Shown here piece by piece: positions 8,737 to 17,247 of a DNA stretch of 64,000 bases (its first letter is position 1; the number at the start of each line of letters is the position of its first letter). Below the pieces are notes generated by a model, which saw only the letters and a program-made list of their open reading frames with translations, searched no databases and had not been told where the DNA came from. Position numbers and translations under genes: made by a program. The stretch lies in the NCBI RefSeq assembly GCF_003846135.1, contig NZ_RHHM01000008.1:180017-244016 (forward strand), given 5' to 3'. This stretch comes from Erwinia psidii. GTDB lineage: Bacteria > Pseudomonadota > Gammaproteobacteria > Enterobacterales > Enterobacteriaceae.

Positions 8737-10088
8737 TACATCCCCTTCAGGTTGATGTTTTCTTTTTTTCTGAGAACAATATCTCTTAAAACAATGGCGT
8801 GATGTTCATAAAAGTAATGTTTCACAGTCTCTTTAATGCTTTTCTCAGGGAGATCATTTCGGGATGTGATAATAATTTTGTTTTCTCTACAGGATATATC
8901 ATTAATGTCGGGATAAATCTGTTGAATGAAACGCTTAACCGTTGTGCTATCGATTCTCTTACCGTTAATTTTGATAATTTCATTCGACCGTCTCAGAAAG
9001 GAGATGAAGCCGTCATGGTCGACATGAATAATGTCGCTGGTGTTAAGCTGGCGTTGCCCCTCGTGCTGCGTAAACTGACAGGGGCCCTCAGATGCATAAC
9101 CATTGATCACATGAGCTCCCCGCGCAATGCATTCTCCCGTGCCACTTCTGAGGATACGTTCGTCTTTATCTTTGATCAGTACGCTGGTGCCCGGTATTGC
9201 TAACCCCACGCAGTTGCTCTCTATCACGCATATTTCTGGAGGTGTAATGCTTACTCGCTTACACTCCGTAATGCCGTACATTGTAATGATGTGGGTTTCC
9301 GGCAGGAGCTGATGACACTGCTGTAGCGTCTGTTGTTCAAAAAATTCACCGGTCAGTGTAATATAGCAAGGCGGTTGTCCCAACGCTTTCAGCTTGTGCA
9401 GGGTGAGATACTGCTTCAATAAACCAGGAATAAGCGCCAGGTAGTTACAGCTATAGCGAGCAAATATATCAAAGGAGCGGTGAGCTTTGAGTCTGAAATC
9501 ACTGTAGACAACAGAACTCCCACTGGCGATAGCCATCAGAAACTGATAGAGGCTATAGTCAAATGACAGCGGTGTGGTAACGCCAATTCTTGACTCATTA
9601 TTATATTTAAGCGTTGCAGAGATACTGGTCAGCGAAAAAAAAATATTATCCTGAGACACAGTCATTTCGGTTGGATTATCGGATGTTGTTCCAGAAGAGT
9701 GAAATGAGAGAGTTGAACTGCATTCTTTACGGTTCATTATCTCTTCTGTCAGCATCTTCTGAAGTTCCAGGCTGGATGCCTGATGCTTATAGTTCTCTAC
9801 TGACTGCCAGTAGTTTTCGTCGACTGTCGTACCTTGCCAGCCGCGGTGAACTAAGGCTACGCTGATATTATTATTCAGCAATGCCAGCAGCCTCACCAGC
9901 GTAGAGAATGCAGAGCTCTCCCTTAGCAAGACTTTTTTTTCTGTACTGGTGTTGTCTCGAATCGTCTTTGCGTAGATGAGTACAGATTCCAGCAGTTGCT
10001 GGTAGGTGATTACCCTGTCATTTTCTATCAGGAAAGTGCTGTCCCGGTGGCGATAGATGTTCATTAATAGATAGTCTGGTAGATTCAT
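8736..10088 (-). CDS. AMP-forming adenylating enzyme (stand-alone A-domain type)
   Basis: 450 residues of the ANL superfamily. SSGTTSDNPT (131-140) is the A3 nucleotide loop, but it lacks the usual Gly and Lys of SGTTGxPK. YGITE (271-275) is A5, SD at 351-352 replaces the usual GD of A7, and RRSNEIIKINGKRID (366-380) is A8. It should activate a carboxylic or amino acid as the adenylate and load it on the carrier protein of the same operon. It lies 21 bases after the exporter gene. Specificity residues cannot be assigned with confidence. The deviant A3 loop suggests a divergent member. Confidence 0.85.
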   Translation of the reverse strand: MNLPDYLLMNIYRHRDSTFLIENDRVITYQQLLESVLIYAKTIRDNTSTEKKVLLRESSAFSTLVRLLALLNNNISVALVHRGWQGTTVDENYWQSVENYKHQASSLELQKMLTEEIMNRKECSSTLSFHSSGTTSDNPTEMTVSQDNIFFSLTSISATLKYNNESRIGVTTPLSFDYSLYQFLMAIASGSSVVYSDFRLKAHRSFDIFARYSCNYLALIPGLLKQYLTLHKLKALGQPPCYITLTGEFFEQQTLQQCHQLLPETHIITMYGITECKRVSITPPEICVIESNCVGLAIPGTSVLIKDKDERILRSGTGECIARGAHVINGYASEGPCQFTQHEGQRQLNTSDIIHVDHDGFISFLRRSNEIIKINGKRIDSTTVKRFIQQIYPDINDISCRENKIIITSRNDLPEKSIKETVKHYFYEHHAIVLRDIVLRKKENINLKGM

Positions 10089-10109
10089 TGTTCCCCCCGA
10101 TTATGTACA

Positions 10110-12158
10110 TTATCCGCCCAGGCGAATTATTCTGTCAGCAGAAAGAATAGTTTCACTACGATGAGCAATGATTATCCTGGTCATCTTTAATGCTTTTATG
10201 TTTTCACTGATAACGCTTTCATTTTTTATATCAAGATGACTTGTTGACTCATCCATAATAAGTAAATTTGGTTTTTTATATAAGGCGCGGGCAATAAGTA
10301 ATCGCTGTAATTCCCCCCCAGAAAAAGCATCCGATCCTGAGTGATACCAGGTTTCATATTTCATGGCCAGCTTCTCTATTTTTTTATTAATATTTGCCAT
10401 GGCACAACATTCAATTACACGCTCAATGTCAGGGTGCTTCTCAAAGCTTGAAATGTTTTCAATCAGAGAGCCTGAGAGCAGTCGGTCATTTTGAAATACG
10501 GTCGCTACATTTTTCCTATAGGTCTTTATATCGATTTCCTTTAGTTCAATGTTTTCAATGTATATATCGCCTTCATATTTGTCATAAAATCCGGCTAACA
10601 GTTTTGCCAGCGTAGTCTTTCCTGTGCCAGAGTCACCGGTGATTGCAACAGATTCACCGGCCTTTATTTCCAGATCAAGATTCTCAAAGATCGTTTTTTC
10701 ATGCTGACTATACTGAAAACTTAACTTACTAATAGCAATATGAAACCCTGTCTCTTTGCTCTTAATTGCAATATTCCCTTTTCTCTCATCACTCATGCAG
10801 AGTATTTCGTTTATCCTGTCGCTATATACTGACATCAGTTTAATTTCAGTGGTCTTTAAAATAAAATCTACAGTGCGCGTGAAGAAGAAGCTTCTGATAA
10901 ACAGATAAGTGAATACACTACCTATCGTCAGTCCGCTACCCCATAGGAATGCAAATATGACAAAAACGGTAATGAACTGATCTGCATTATTCAGGCTTGT
11001 CTTTAAATCATTTAATAATAAGGCATATTTATCGTAAGTGTGTTTGTCACATTCAGCATCAAATGATTTATCAAGCCAGCGTCGGTATCGATTCTTCTCA
11101 CTCTGTGCCATTTTTATGCTGGGCATTGCAGTAATGGACTCTTGCACAATGGAATACAGAACAGGGGCTTTGGCATATTCACTGTTTCTTGCATACATTT
11201 GATGTTTGTAAAATATCATTCTAACTACTATAAATGCCGCAAGCATCGCTACCGTTATTAACGGAAGGAGGTGATTTATGAAAAATAGCGTTGCAAGCGA
11301 TACAACCGAAAGCAGGGCGTTAGTAACGATGTTGGATGATTCAGTACTAAATGTCCTTCTAATGTAGTTAATGCTGTTTAATCGCGCTGCTATTTCTCCG
11401 GCATTCTTTTTTTCATAAAAGCTCAAAGGAAGATTGAATATTTTATTCTGTAGTTCTTCCTGCATAGTTAAGTAAAACTCACTTCCCTTAATGAGCAATA
11501 TTTTGTTCTTTATTATCGAGGCTATGATGGTTAGTATTATTAACAGGGAAGATAGCAAAACATATCCAGTGATGACGCTTGAAGACTTTTCTTTAATTAC
11601 TTTGTCGATAAGCCAACCATAGGAGAAAGGAATTGCAATATTGATTATCTCAAGAAGTAGTGAAATAACCAGTATGTACGGTATGCTGGACAGGAAGATG
11701 GGGATAATTATTTTTTTTACATGATCTTCTTTCTTATTTTTTTTCTTAACCAGATCTGTGCCTGGCGTCATGATAAGGCAGATACCATTAAACTGTTTTT
11801 CAAACTCCTGCTGTGGTATTTTTCTTCTGCCGCTAACTGGATCTATAATGTAAAAGTTTCCCTTGCGGTATGCCTCAAAAACAACATAGTGGTTTTTATT
11901 CCAGTGTATTATGGCTGGCTGTTTCTGTATGATTAGTTTTTCTGTGGAACATTTAATAGCAGTGCTGCTAAATCCTATTTCTGTGGCGATGTTTTTGAGA
12001 GTTAGCAGATTAATGCCGCGTACACTCGTTGAATAAGCGAATTTTAACTCTTCAAGTGTCAGCTCCTTGCCCCAGTACCCGGATATCATGCACAGGCATG
12101 CATGTCCGCAATCCGCTTGCTCACTTTGTAAAATGACATTAATTTTTTTTCTCATCAT
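10110..12158 (-). CDS. C39 peptidase-containing ABC exporter (bacteriocin/microcin type)
   Basis: Start chosen at ATG 12158, seven bases after the upstream stop, giving 682 residues; the longest frame begins at 12215 inside the previous gene. The N-terminal peptidase has all three catalytic residues: Cys17 in QADCGHA, His90 in NKNHYVVF and Asp106 in IIDPVSGRR. Six membrane segments follow between about residues 150 and 430. The ATPase has GDSGTGKTT, the signature FSGGELQR and LLIMDESTSHLD. Such proteins cleave leaders after Gly-Gly and export the rest. The peptide at 12700-12798, with a matching Gly-Gly, is the likely cargo. Confidence 0.93.
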   Translation of the reverse strand: MMRKKINVILQSEQADCGHACLCMISGYWGKELTLEELKFAYSTSVRGINLLTLKNIATEIGFSSTAIKCSTEKLIIQKQPAIIHWNKNHYVVFEAYRKGNFYIIDPVSGRRKIPQQEFEKQFNGICLIMTPGTDLVKKKNKKEDHVKKIIIPIFLSSIPYILVISLLLEIINIAIPFSYGWLIDKVIKEKSSSVITGYVLLSSLLIILTIIASIIKNKILLIKGSEFYLTMQEELQNKIFNLPLSFYEKKNAGEIAARLNSINYIRRTFSTESSNIVTNALLSVVSLATLFFINHLLPLITVAMLAAFIVVRMIFYKHQMYARNSEYAKAPVLYSIVQESITAMPSIKMAQSEKNRYRRWLDKSFDAECDKHTYDKYALLLNDLKTSLNNADQFITVFVIFAFLWGSGLTIGSVFTYLFIRSFFFTRTVDFILKTTEIKLMSVYSDRINEILCMSDERKGNIAIKSKETGFHIAISKLSFQYSQHEKTIFENLDLEIKAGESVAITGDSGTGKTTLAKLLAGFYDKYEGDIYIENIELKEIDIKTYRKNVATVFQNDRLLSGSLIENISSFEKHPDIERVIECCAMANINKKIEKLAMKYETWYHSGSDAFSGGELQRLLIARALYKKPNLLIMDESTSHLDIKNESVISENIKALKMTRIIIAHRSETILSADRIIRLGG

Positions 12159-12165
12159 AATCTGA

Positions 12166-12642
12166 CTATTTTTCAAGTAGAGAGTGAAGCAGGCTCTCCG
12201 TGGTTGCGTTGTCAATATAACTTACAGATATGCTGCTGCGTGGTGTCAGGTGGGCGGAGTTTGTGGAAAATTCTATCGTTACGTCACAGCGTGAATTATT
12301 CTGGTTATATCCCGGTTGATAATGATAAGTATACTGGCCGTTGCTTTCGTTATAGGGATTTTCAACCCTTAATTTAGACTGCACGACGTGCCGGCACTCT
12401 GATTCTGTCATTTTCCGCGGAAGCTGAGAGGTAAGTTGATAGGTGCTTATAACTTCACCGCTGGCAACCTTGCTGGCTGTCAGCGAAGCATGCAAATCGA
12501 CTTCTTTTCTGCTTTTAACTTCAAACTGCGTCAGCAATATGGCAAGCAGACTCAGACTGGCAGCAACGCTCATTCCGGTTATCAGGATAAAAGGTCTACT
12601 GATGAATTTTTTATTCAGCCGTGTGGTCAGCTCTACAGACAT
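12166..12642 (-). CDS. Short single-pass membrane protein, possibly a minimal HlyD-like adaptor
   Basis: 158 residues. A basic N-terminus (residues 1-17) is followed by one hydrophobic segment (about 18-40) and a periplasmic beta-rich domain of about 115 residues with two Cys (in ECRHVV and SRCDVT) that could pair. The boundary QFEVKSRKEV after the membrane segment recalls the start of colicin-V-type membrane fusion proteins, which are however about 400 residues long and have coiled coils that are absent here. It sits between the leader peptide and the exporter, where an adaptor is expected. It may instead be an immunity protein. I see no strong ribosome binding site. Confidence 0.55.
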   Translation of the reverse strand: MSVELTTRLNKKFISRPFILITGMSVAASLSLLAILLTQFEVKSRKEVDLHASLTASKVASGEVISTYQLTSQLPRKMTESECRHVVQSKLRVENPYNESNGQYTYHYQPGYNQNNSRCDVTIEFSTNSAHLTPRSSISVSYIDNATTESLLHSLLEK

Positions 12643-12668
12643 ATCTTACAAGAACACCCTGTGAGATA

Positions 12669-12688
12669 CAGGGGAGTCACCTCCCCTG
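12669..12688 (-). terminator. Hairpin after the peptide gene, without a T-run
   Basis: Perfect 8-bp stem (CAGGGGAG/CTCCCCTG) with a four-base loop, 12 bases after the stop of the leader-peptide gene and 26 bases before the next start. No run of T follows it in the direction of transcription. It therefore looks like a partial terminator or a 3' end stabiliser that would keep peptide mRNA more abundant than the downstream enzyme genes, as is usual in bacteriocin operons. Confidence 0.7.
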
Positions 12689-12699
12689 CGTGGGTACTA

Positions 12700-12798
12700 T
12701 CAGGCTTTCATACCGCCTGCGATGGCCATCATCTCTTCCTGAGTCAGTTCAACAGCTTCGTGAGTTTCGTTCAGCTCTAATTCATCATTAAAATGCAT
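12700..12798 (-). CDS. Double-glycine leader peptide with a predicted three-residue core (MKA)
   Basis: 32 residues from ATG at 12798 to TGA at 12700, preceded by ACGGAG at a good distance. The sequence is acidic (nine Glu/Asp) and contains ELTQEEMMAIAGG, a classic double-glycine leader of class II bacteriocins and lanthipeptides. Only Met-Lys-Ala follows the Gly-Gly. It is the first gene of an operon that carries a C39 exporter with an intact peptidase, so cleavage after Gly-Gly is expected. The core has no Ser, Thr or Cys; only its N-terminus, Lys side chain and C-terminal carboxylate could be modified. It may be a scaffold for a larger added group. Confidence 0.82.
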   Translation of the reverse strand: MHFNDELELNETHEAVELTQEEMMAIAGGMKA

Positions 12799-13250
12799 AA
12801 TGTTTCTCCGTAAGTTATTAACATTCATGTCACACAACCTTCATACGAACACATTGTCATTTGTGTGGCATATTTGATGTGTATTTCATGGACAGACCCA
12901 TGGCTACCGCATAACGCTATGATAATTAGCGTTGTTTTGGCAGGGAATTTATACATAAATTAAATTCATTTAACCATGTCTTTTCGGCCATCTATTTGTA
13001 AGCGTGTGTATATATGTGCAATGAGAAGTTCATTGCCATATGTTGCACTACATTAATATTATTGATGTGATAATGAGAATTTTCCTGAAAAGCAATATTC
13101 TGCATGACCTTATTGGCTGGTGAGTTGGAGGATATGACGAGTAAACGAGGACTCTGTGGGGGGAGGACAACCGAAGGTGAGGGCGCTGAGGTTGCAAACG
13201 CGGTTTGTGCTATCGCCTCTTTAATTCCTCCCTTCCGGCGAAATCTGGTT
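12799..13250. other. Upstream region of the peptide operon and junction with vapC remnant
   Basis: AT-rich sequence to about 13,100 that should hold the promoter of the minus-strand peptide operon. I could not pick a convincing sigma-70 promoter. From about 13,130 the base composition turns GC-rich, marking the junction with the vapC-like fragment. Confidence 0.5.
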
Positions 13251-13649
13251 AGCCACCAGCAGCCGGAAGCAGTACTGAAGCGCCTGGAGCAGGCAGTGCT
13301 CCGTAATCAGCGCATCGTGATCTCGGCCATTACCTACTCAGAGATGCGCCTTGGTGCCACCAGCCCGAAGGCCTCGCCGCGTCACATCCAGCTGGTTGAC
13401 GCGTTCTGCACCCGCCTCGATGCCATCCTGCCCTGGGACCGCGCCGCGGTGGACAGCACCACTGGCATCCGCGTCGCGCTGCGAATGGCCGGCACGCCGA
13501 TCGGCCCGAATGACACGGCGATCGCTGGGCATGCCATCGCGGCAGGGGCGATACTGGTGACCAATAATGTGCGGGAATTTGAGCGGGTATCGGGTCTGGT
13601 TCTGGAAGACTGGGTAAAAAGAGCAGCTACCTTCAGGCAGCATTTATGA
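13251..13649 (+). pseudogene. vapC-like PIN-domain toxin, 5' end lost
   Basis: The C-terminal about 130 residues (from HQQPEAVLKRLEQ to the end) read as a VapC-family ribonuclease: SAITYSEMRLGA holds the second-site Glu, PIGPNDTAIAGHA the third-site Asp and LVTNNVREFERV the end of the fold. The usual start with the first catalytic Asp (LDTN motif) is absent; the frame instead extends upstream to 13104 through unrelated sequence. Without that Asp the nuclease should be dead. No antitoxin gene precedes it. It is much richer in G+C than the peptide operon beside it, consistent with a transferred fragment. Confidence 0.75.
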
Positions 13650-13710
13650 CATTATTAACAGACCCTTTTTAGTTCCACGTATTTTTTGAGATCCCGGCCA
13701 GATGGTGTTG

Positions 13711-14549
13711 TCATCGGTATTCCTCCGGTGTCAGGTTGTTCAGTGATTCATGTGGACGTTCTCAGTTATATTCTGAAAGCCACCGCTCTGTGATTTCCCG
13801 TACTTCGTTCAGCGTTCTGAACAGACAGAAATCGAGTATTTCAGTGCGGTATGTCCGGTTAAAGCGTTCAGTAAATGCATTCTGAGTCGGTTTACCCGGT
13901 TTGATAAATTCCAGCCTCACTGCATGCACTTCTGCCCACTCAGCCAGAGTCAGAGAAATAAATTCCGGGCCGTTAACCATGCGAAGCATCGCGGGATATC
14001 CCCGGTTTGCGTCGCTCCTGTCGGGCACCCGAACCACCCGTTGGGCCGAAAGGTTCAGGTCTGTTTCGATCGACAACGCTTCACGATTAAAATTATCGAC
14101 GACATTGAATGTGCGAAAGCGACGACCACAAATCAGCGCGTCATGCATGAAATCAACAGACCAGCTCTGGTTCAGCGCTTCCGGTGTGGTCAGCGGTGAT
14201 GGATTACGTACCGGCAGACGCTGTTTGCCTTTGCGACGAAAATTCAGTTTCAGCAGACAGTAAATACGGTGGGTCCGTTTATGGTTCCGCTGGTATCCCT
14301 GCCGCCGCAGAACCTGAAACAGCTTCGGGAAGCCGTATCGTGGATATCTTTCCGCAGCCGTCTGCAACGCGAAAATAACGGGTACGTCACGCGTGGTATC
14401 CGGGCGGTAATGGTAAACCGTTCTGCTCAGGTTCAGACTCCGGCAGGCCTGACGAATACTCAGTGTTATTATCAGATGCGTCACCAGCCCACGCTTAAAG
14501 GCTGGCTTCAGAGCTTTTTTCGATAACGTCTTTCTGTGCCCGATTCTCA
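13711..14549 (-). pseudogene. IS3-family transposase OrfB, inactivated
   Basis: The reading frame from about 14,549 runs through SIRQACRSL, the HTH_21 region, and the DDE domain. The first Asp is in VDFMHDAL and the Glu in AFTERFNRTYR. The middle Asp, normally in DNGPEF, is Val (VNGPEF). A TGA replaces a sense codon right after LSEYN; the frame then continues as ERPHESLNNLTPEEY to 13,711. The lost Asp and the nonsense codon mean it cannot transpose. Confidence 0.8.
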
Positions 14550-14773
14550 AGACTGAGGTCGGCAAACATCTGCCTGAGCCGTCGGTTCTGGTCCTCAAGA
14601 TCCTTAATTTTTTTAATATCAGATGTTTCCATGCCACCGTATGTAGACTTCCAGTTGTAATACGTGGCTTCAGAGATTCCGTCCTCGCGGCAGACATCTT
14701 TCACTGTTCGTCCGGCTTCAACTGATTTAATCACCGTGATTTACTGATGCTCAGTAAAACGGGCTTTACGCAT
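14495..14773 (-). pseudogene. IS3-family transposase OrfA with in-frame stop
   Basis: The expected start at 14,773 encodes MRKARFTEHQ and is followed by TAA (14,741-14,743), after which the frame continues with IKSVEAGRTVKDVCRE, the helix-turn-helix of IS3 OrfA, and a Leu-rich coiled coil ending near DVIEKSSEASL. The early stop breaks the protein. OrfB follows in the overlapping frame as usual for this family. Confidence 0.8.
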
Positions 14774-14855
14774 AGCGATCTCCTTCGTTGGCAAAATGAG
14801 TATGCCGGAAGATCTCTGAATGTGAATGGCACGATTATGCGGGATATTTACACAG

Positions 14856-15151
14856 TGCCCACAGGTGAAAATCTTAGGACATTTTGCTTGGCGAATTCAC
14901 GATGGGCATACCGTCTTGCGGCAATCACTCCGCTTTACGGCTGAATCGTGAAACCTCAGCTGCTTTCCCTCCCTTACATCACCTTCTTATGCACCACAAT
15001 GTTTTCATCAGGTAATGAGATTGAAATCAGATTTTTTAATTTTCTTTACATTTTTGTGCTGCCAGATGAAATCGATCACATTTTTTTCCACCAGTAATCA
15101 TTAGATTTCAGGGGTTATAGACATAATCGATTCAGCTAAAAGGAAGAATTC
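14856..15151. other. Intergenic region upstream of the DUF4432 gene
   Basis: No gene seen. The last 150 bases are AT-rich and should carry the promoter of the downstream secreted protein; AAAGGAAGAATTC precedes its ATG. Confidence 0.4.
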
Positions 15152-16360
15152 ATGAAAAAAACGTTGCTGTTATCTACTCTTGCTCTGCTTGTGTCTGGCC
15201 AGGTATACGCCAAAAACTGGGTGCTGACCAGCGCTGAAAACGGTACAGAACAAGGTAACTGGCAGGTAACCAGCCAGCAGCTGAAAATTAAAAACCAAAC
15301 TTTCAGCATTGAACAAAAAGTTCTCCACGGGGGCAAACAGGAAGGCAGTAAAATCATCACTATTACCAGCAAAAATGGCCTGACCATCACGCTTAGCCCG
15401 ACACGCGGCATGAATCTGTTACATGTTGAAGGTTATGGCGTTCGCATGGGATGGGATTCGCCGGTGAAAGAGGTGGTGAACCCGGCATTTATCAATCTTG
15501 AAAGCCGTAATGGTCTTGGCTGGCTGGATGGTTTTAACGAAATGGTGGTGCGCTGCGGCTATGAATGGACAGGTCATCCGGTGACCGCGGATGGCCGTAT
15601 CTATACCCTGCATGGCAAAGTGGGTAATACCCCGGCTTCTGAAGTCTCAGTTGAGGTCAGCGAAACCGCACCTTATGAGATCCGTATTCGCGGTCTGGTG
15701 AAAGAAAGCACCTTTAAAAAGGTCGATCTCCAGACTGCAACAGAGTTGAGCTATATTCCCGGTAGTAACAGCTTCAGCCTGCACGATGTTCTGACCAATC
15801 ACGCTGATTACGACCATGATTATCAGATTATCTATCACAGTAACTTTGGCACGCCGATTCTGGAGGAGGGAGCCCGTTTTATCGCGCCGGTTGAAAGCGT
15901 CAGTCCCTTCAATGATTACGCCAAAGGCGGTCTGAAAAACTGGCAAACCTACACCGGGCCGACCAAAGGGTTTGATGAAATGGTGTTTAACTTTAAGCCA
16001 CTGGCTGATTCGGACAGGCAAACCGTTGCGGCAGTTATTAACAAGGCCGGAGATAAGGGGGCCGCGATTAGCTTTAATACTTCCCAACTTCCGGTACTGA
16101 CGATGTGGAAAAATACTGACACGCTTAAGCAAGGCTATGTAACGGGGATCGAGCCGGGCACCAGCTATGCTTATCCGGTTACCATTGAGCGTGAGCAGAA
16201 ACGAGTCAAGAAACTTGAAGCAGGAAAGAGCACCCGTTTTGACCTGACTTATACCCTGTTACACAACGCAAATCAGGTGGCTGAGGTGGAAAAACGCGTA
16301 TCCACTATTCAGGGTTCGAAAGCTCCGCAGGAAATTGAAACACCTTTAGCCAAAGAGTAA
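15152..16360 (+). CDS. Secreted DUF4432 / aldose-1-epimerase-like protein
   Basis: 402 residues with a clear signal peptide (MKKTLLLSTLALLVSGQVYA, cleaved before KNW). The mature part resembles the galactose-mutarotase-like DUF4432 family: TLSPTRGMNL, a GWDSPV segment, GWLDGFNEMVVRCG and LHGKVGN near the middle, and a C-terminal IEPGTSYAYPVTIE. It is probably a periplasmic sugar-binding or sugar-epimerising beta-sandwich protein; the substrate is unknown. RBS AAGGAAG lies upstream. It stands alone between an IS remnant and a strong GC-rich hairpin. Confidence 0.8.
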   Translation: MKKTLLLSTLALLVSGQVYAKNWVLTSAENGTEQGNWQVTSQQLKIKNQTFSIEQKVLHGGKQEGSKIITITSKNGLTITLSPTRGMNLLHVEGYGVRMGWDSPVKEVVNPAFINLESRNGLGWLDGFNEMVVRCGYEWTGHPVTADGRIYTLHGKVGNTPASEVSVEVSETAPYEIRIRGLVKESTFKKVDLQTATELSYIPGSNSFSLHDVLTNHADYDHDYQIIYHSNFGTPILEEGARFIAPVESVSPFNDYAKGGLKNWQTYTGPTKGFDEMVFNFKPLADSDRQTVAAVINKAGDKGAAISFNTSQLPVLTMWKNTDTLKQGYVTGIEPGTSYAYPVTIEREQKRVKKLEAGKSTRFDLTYTLLHNANQVAEVEKRVSTIQGSKAPQEIETPLAKE

Positions 16361-16371
16361 CTTTTACCCGT

Positions 16372-16406
16372 ACCGCGCCGCACCATTCAGCGGCGCGGTT
16401 CTCCTT
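16372..16406 (+). terminator. Hairpin terminator after the DUF4432 gene
   Basis: Perfect 10-bp GC-rich stem (ACCGCGCCGC/GCGGCGCGGT) with an eight-base loop, 11 bases after the stop codon, followed by TTCTCCTT. Confidence 0.75.
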
Positions 16407-16600
16407 GCATGACAGATAATACGTTTGTCAGCACCCTTCACTGAAAAAAACGGCACGCCAGCGTACAGGATGCTGGTAATAAGTACCGCCCACGGCGCGT
16501 GTGCAGCGCTAAAAACATCGCAGTGCCTTAACCTTTGTATACCCTTTTATCCGCGTTAGCGGGTAAACTCGCAGGAGGTTAATTGCGAAGGAGAAGCCAT

Positions 16601-17176
16601 ATGAATAGCGGACCGCTGGATGAAGAAGAGTTGGAATGGCTGGATGAGATTCTGCTTAATCACGGAAATGATGATTCGGTGCTCGATGTGTCCGAACTGG
16701 ATGGTATGCTGACGGCAATCCTCTCTGGTCCCAACCTGGTCCCGCCTTCAATCTGGCTGACGGCGCTGTGGGGCGGTGAGGAGCATCTTCCTGAATGGCC
16801 TTCTGCAGACACGCTGAATCGCTTTATGAATCTTGTCTTACAGCATATGAACGACATTAGCGATCGGCTTAATTTTGCACCCGATCAGTTTGAACCGATG
16901 TTTGGTTTTCGTCAGACTGAAGGGCAAGAGTTTACCGTGGTGGAAGAGTGGTGCTTTGGCTATTTGCGTGGTGTGGCACTGGACGACTGGTCTGCACTGC
17001 CAACAACCTTACAGCCGGTGCTGGAAGCGATTGCTTTACATGGTAAAGAAGAGAACTTCCCGCAGCTGGATACTATGACGCCGGCACAGTGGGAAGACAG
17101 TCAGGCCGCCATTGCGCCAGCAGCTCTGCAACTACACCAATACTGGCTGACAAAACGCCAGCGAGAGATACATTAA
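16601..17176 (+). CDS. YecA/UPF0149 family protein
   Basis: 191 residues from ATG 16,601, chosen because AAGGAG lies seven bases upstream; a TTG at 16,583 is an alternative that also has an AGGAGG. The sequence is acidic and helical: LDEEELEWLDEILL, SELDGMLTAILSGP, then WCFGYLRGVAL in the second half, all typical of UPF0149 (YecA/YgfB). The SEC-C zinc-binding tail seen in longer YecA proteins is absent. Function of the family is unknown. Confidence 0.85.
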   Translation: MNSGPLDEEELEWLDEILLNHGNDDSVLDVSELDGMLTAILSGPNLVPPSIWLTALWGGEEHLPEWPSADTLNRFMNLVLQHMNDISDRLNFAPDQFEPMFGFRQTEGQEFTVVEEWCFGYLRGVALDDWSALPTTLQPVLEAIALHGKEENFPQLDTMTPAQWEDSQAAIAPAALQLHQYWLTKRQREIH

Positions 17177-17247
17177 CAATAGCACTGGCGTATTTCAGCA
17201 TGGCGCTGCAATACAACATGATGGAGCCAGTTGCTGGCCCTGAATAT

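Larger units (their letters stand above)
13660..14855 (-). mobile_element. Degenerate IS3-family (IS51/IS407-like) insertion sequence
   Basis: Two overlapping transposase frames, OrfA and OrfB, are recognisable but both are broken. The outer ends are approximate because I could not identify clean terminal inverted repeats. The stretch at about 14,801-14,852 reappears with a few changes at 59,952-60,004 beside the second IS3 remnant, so it probably belongs to the element or to a common neighbour. Confidence 0.75.

Noticed and set aside
10110..12215. Longest-frame start of the exporter at 12,215
   Set aside because: It would overlap the preceding gene by 50 bases; the C39 domain begins directly after the ATG at 12,158.
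13104..13649. Intact 181-residue PIN-domain protein
   Set aside because: The first 48 residues do not match VapC and the first catalytic Asp is missing, so I treat it as a truncated gene.
13660..14855. Active IS element
   Set aside because: An in-frame stop in OrfA, a Val in place of the middle catalytic Asp and a stop near the end of OrfB rule out activity.
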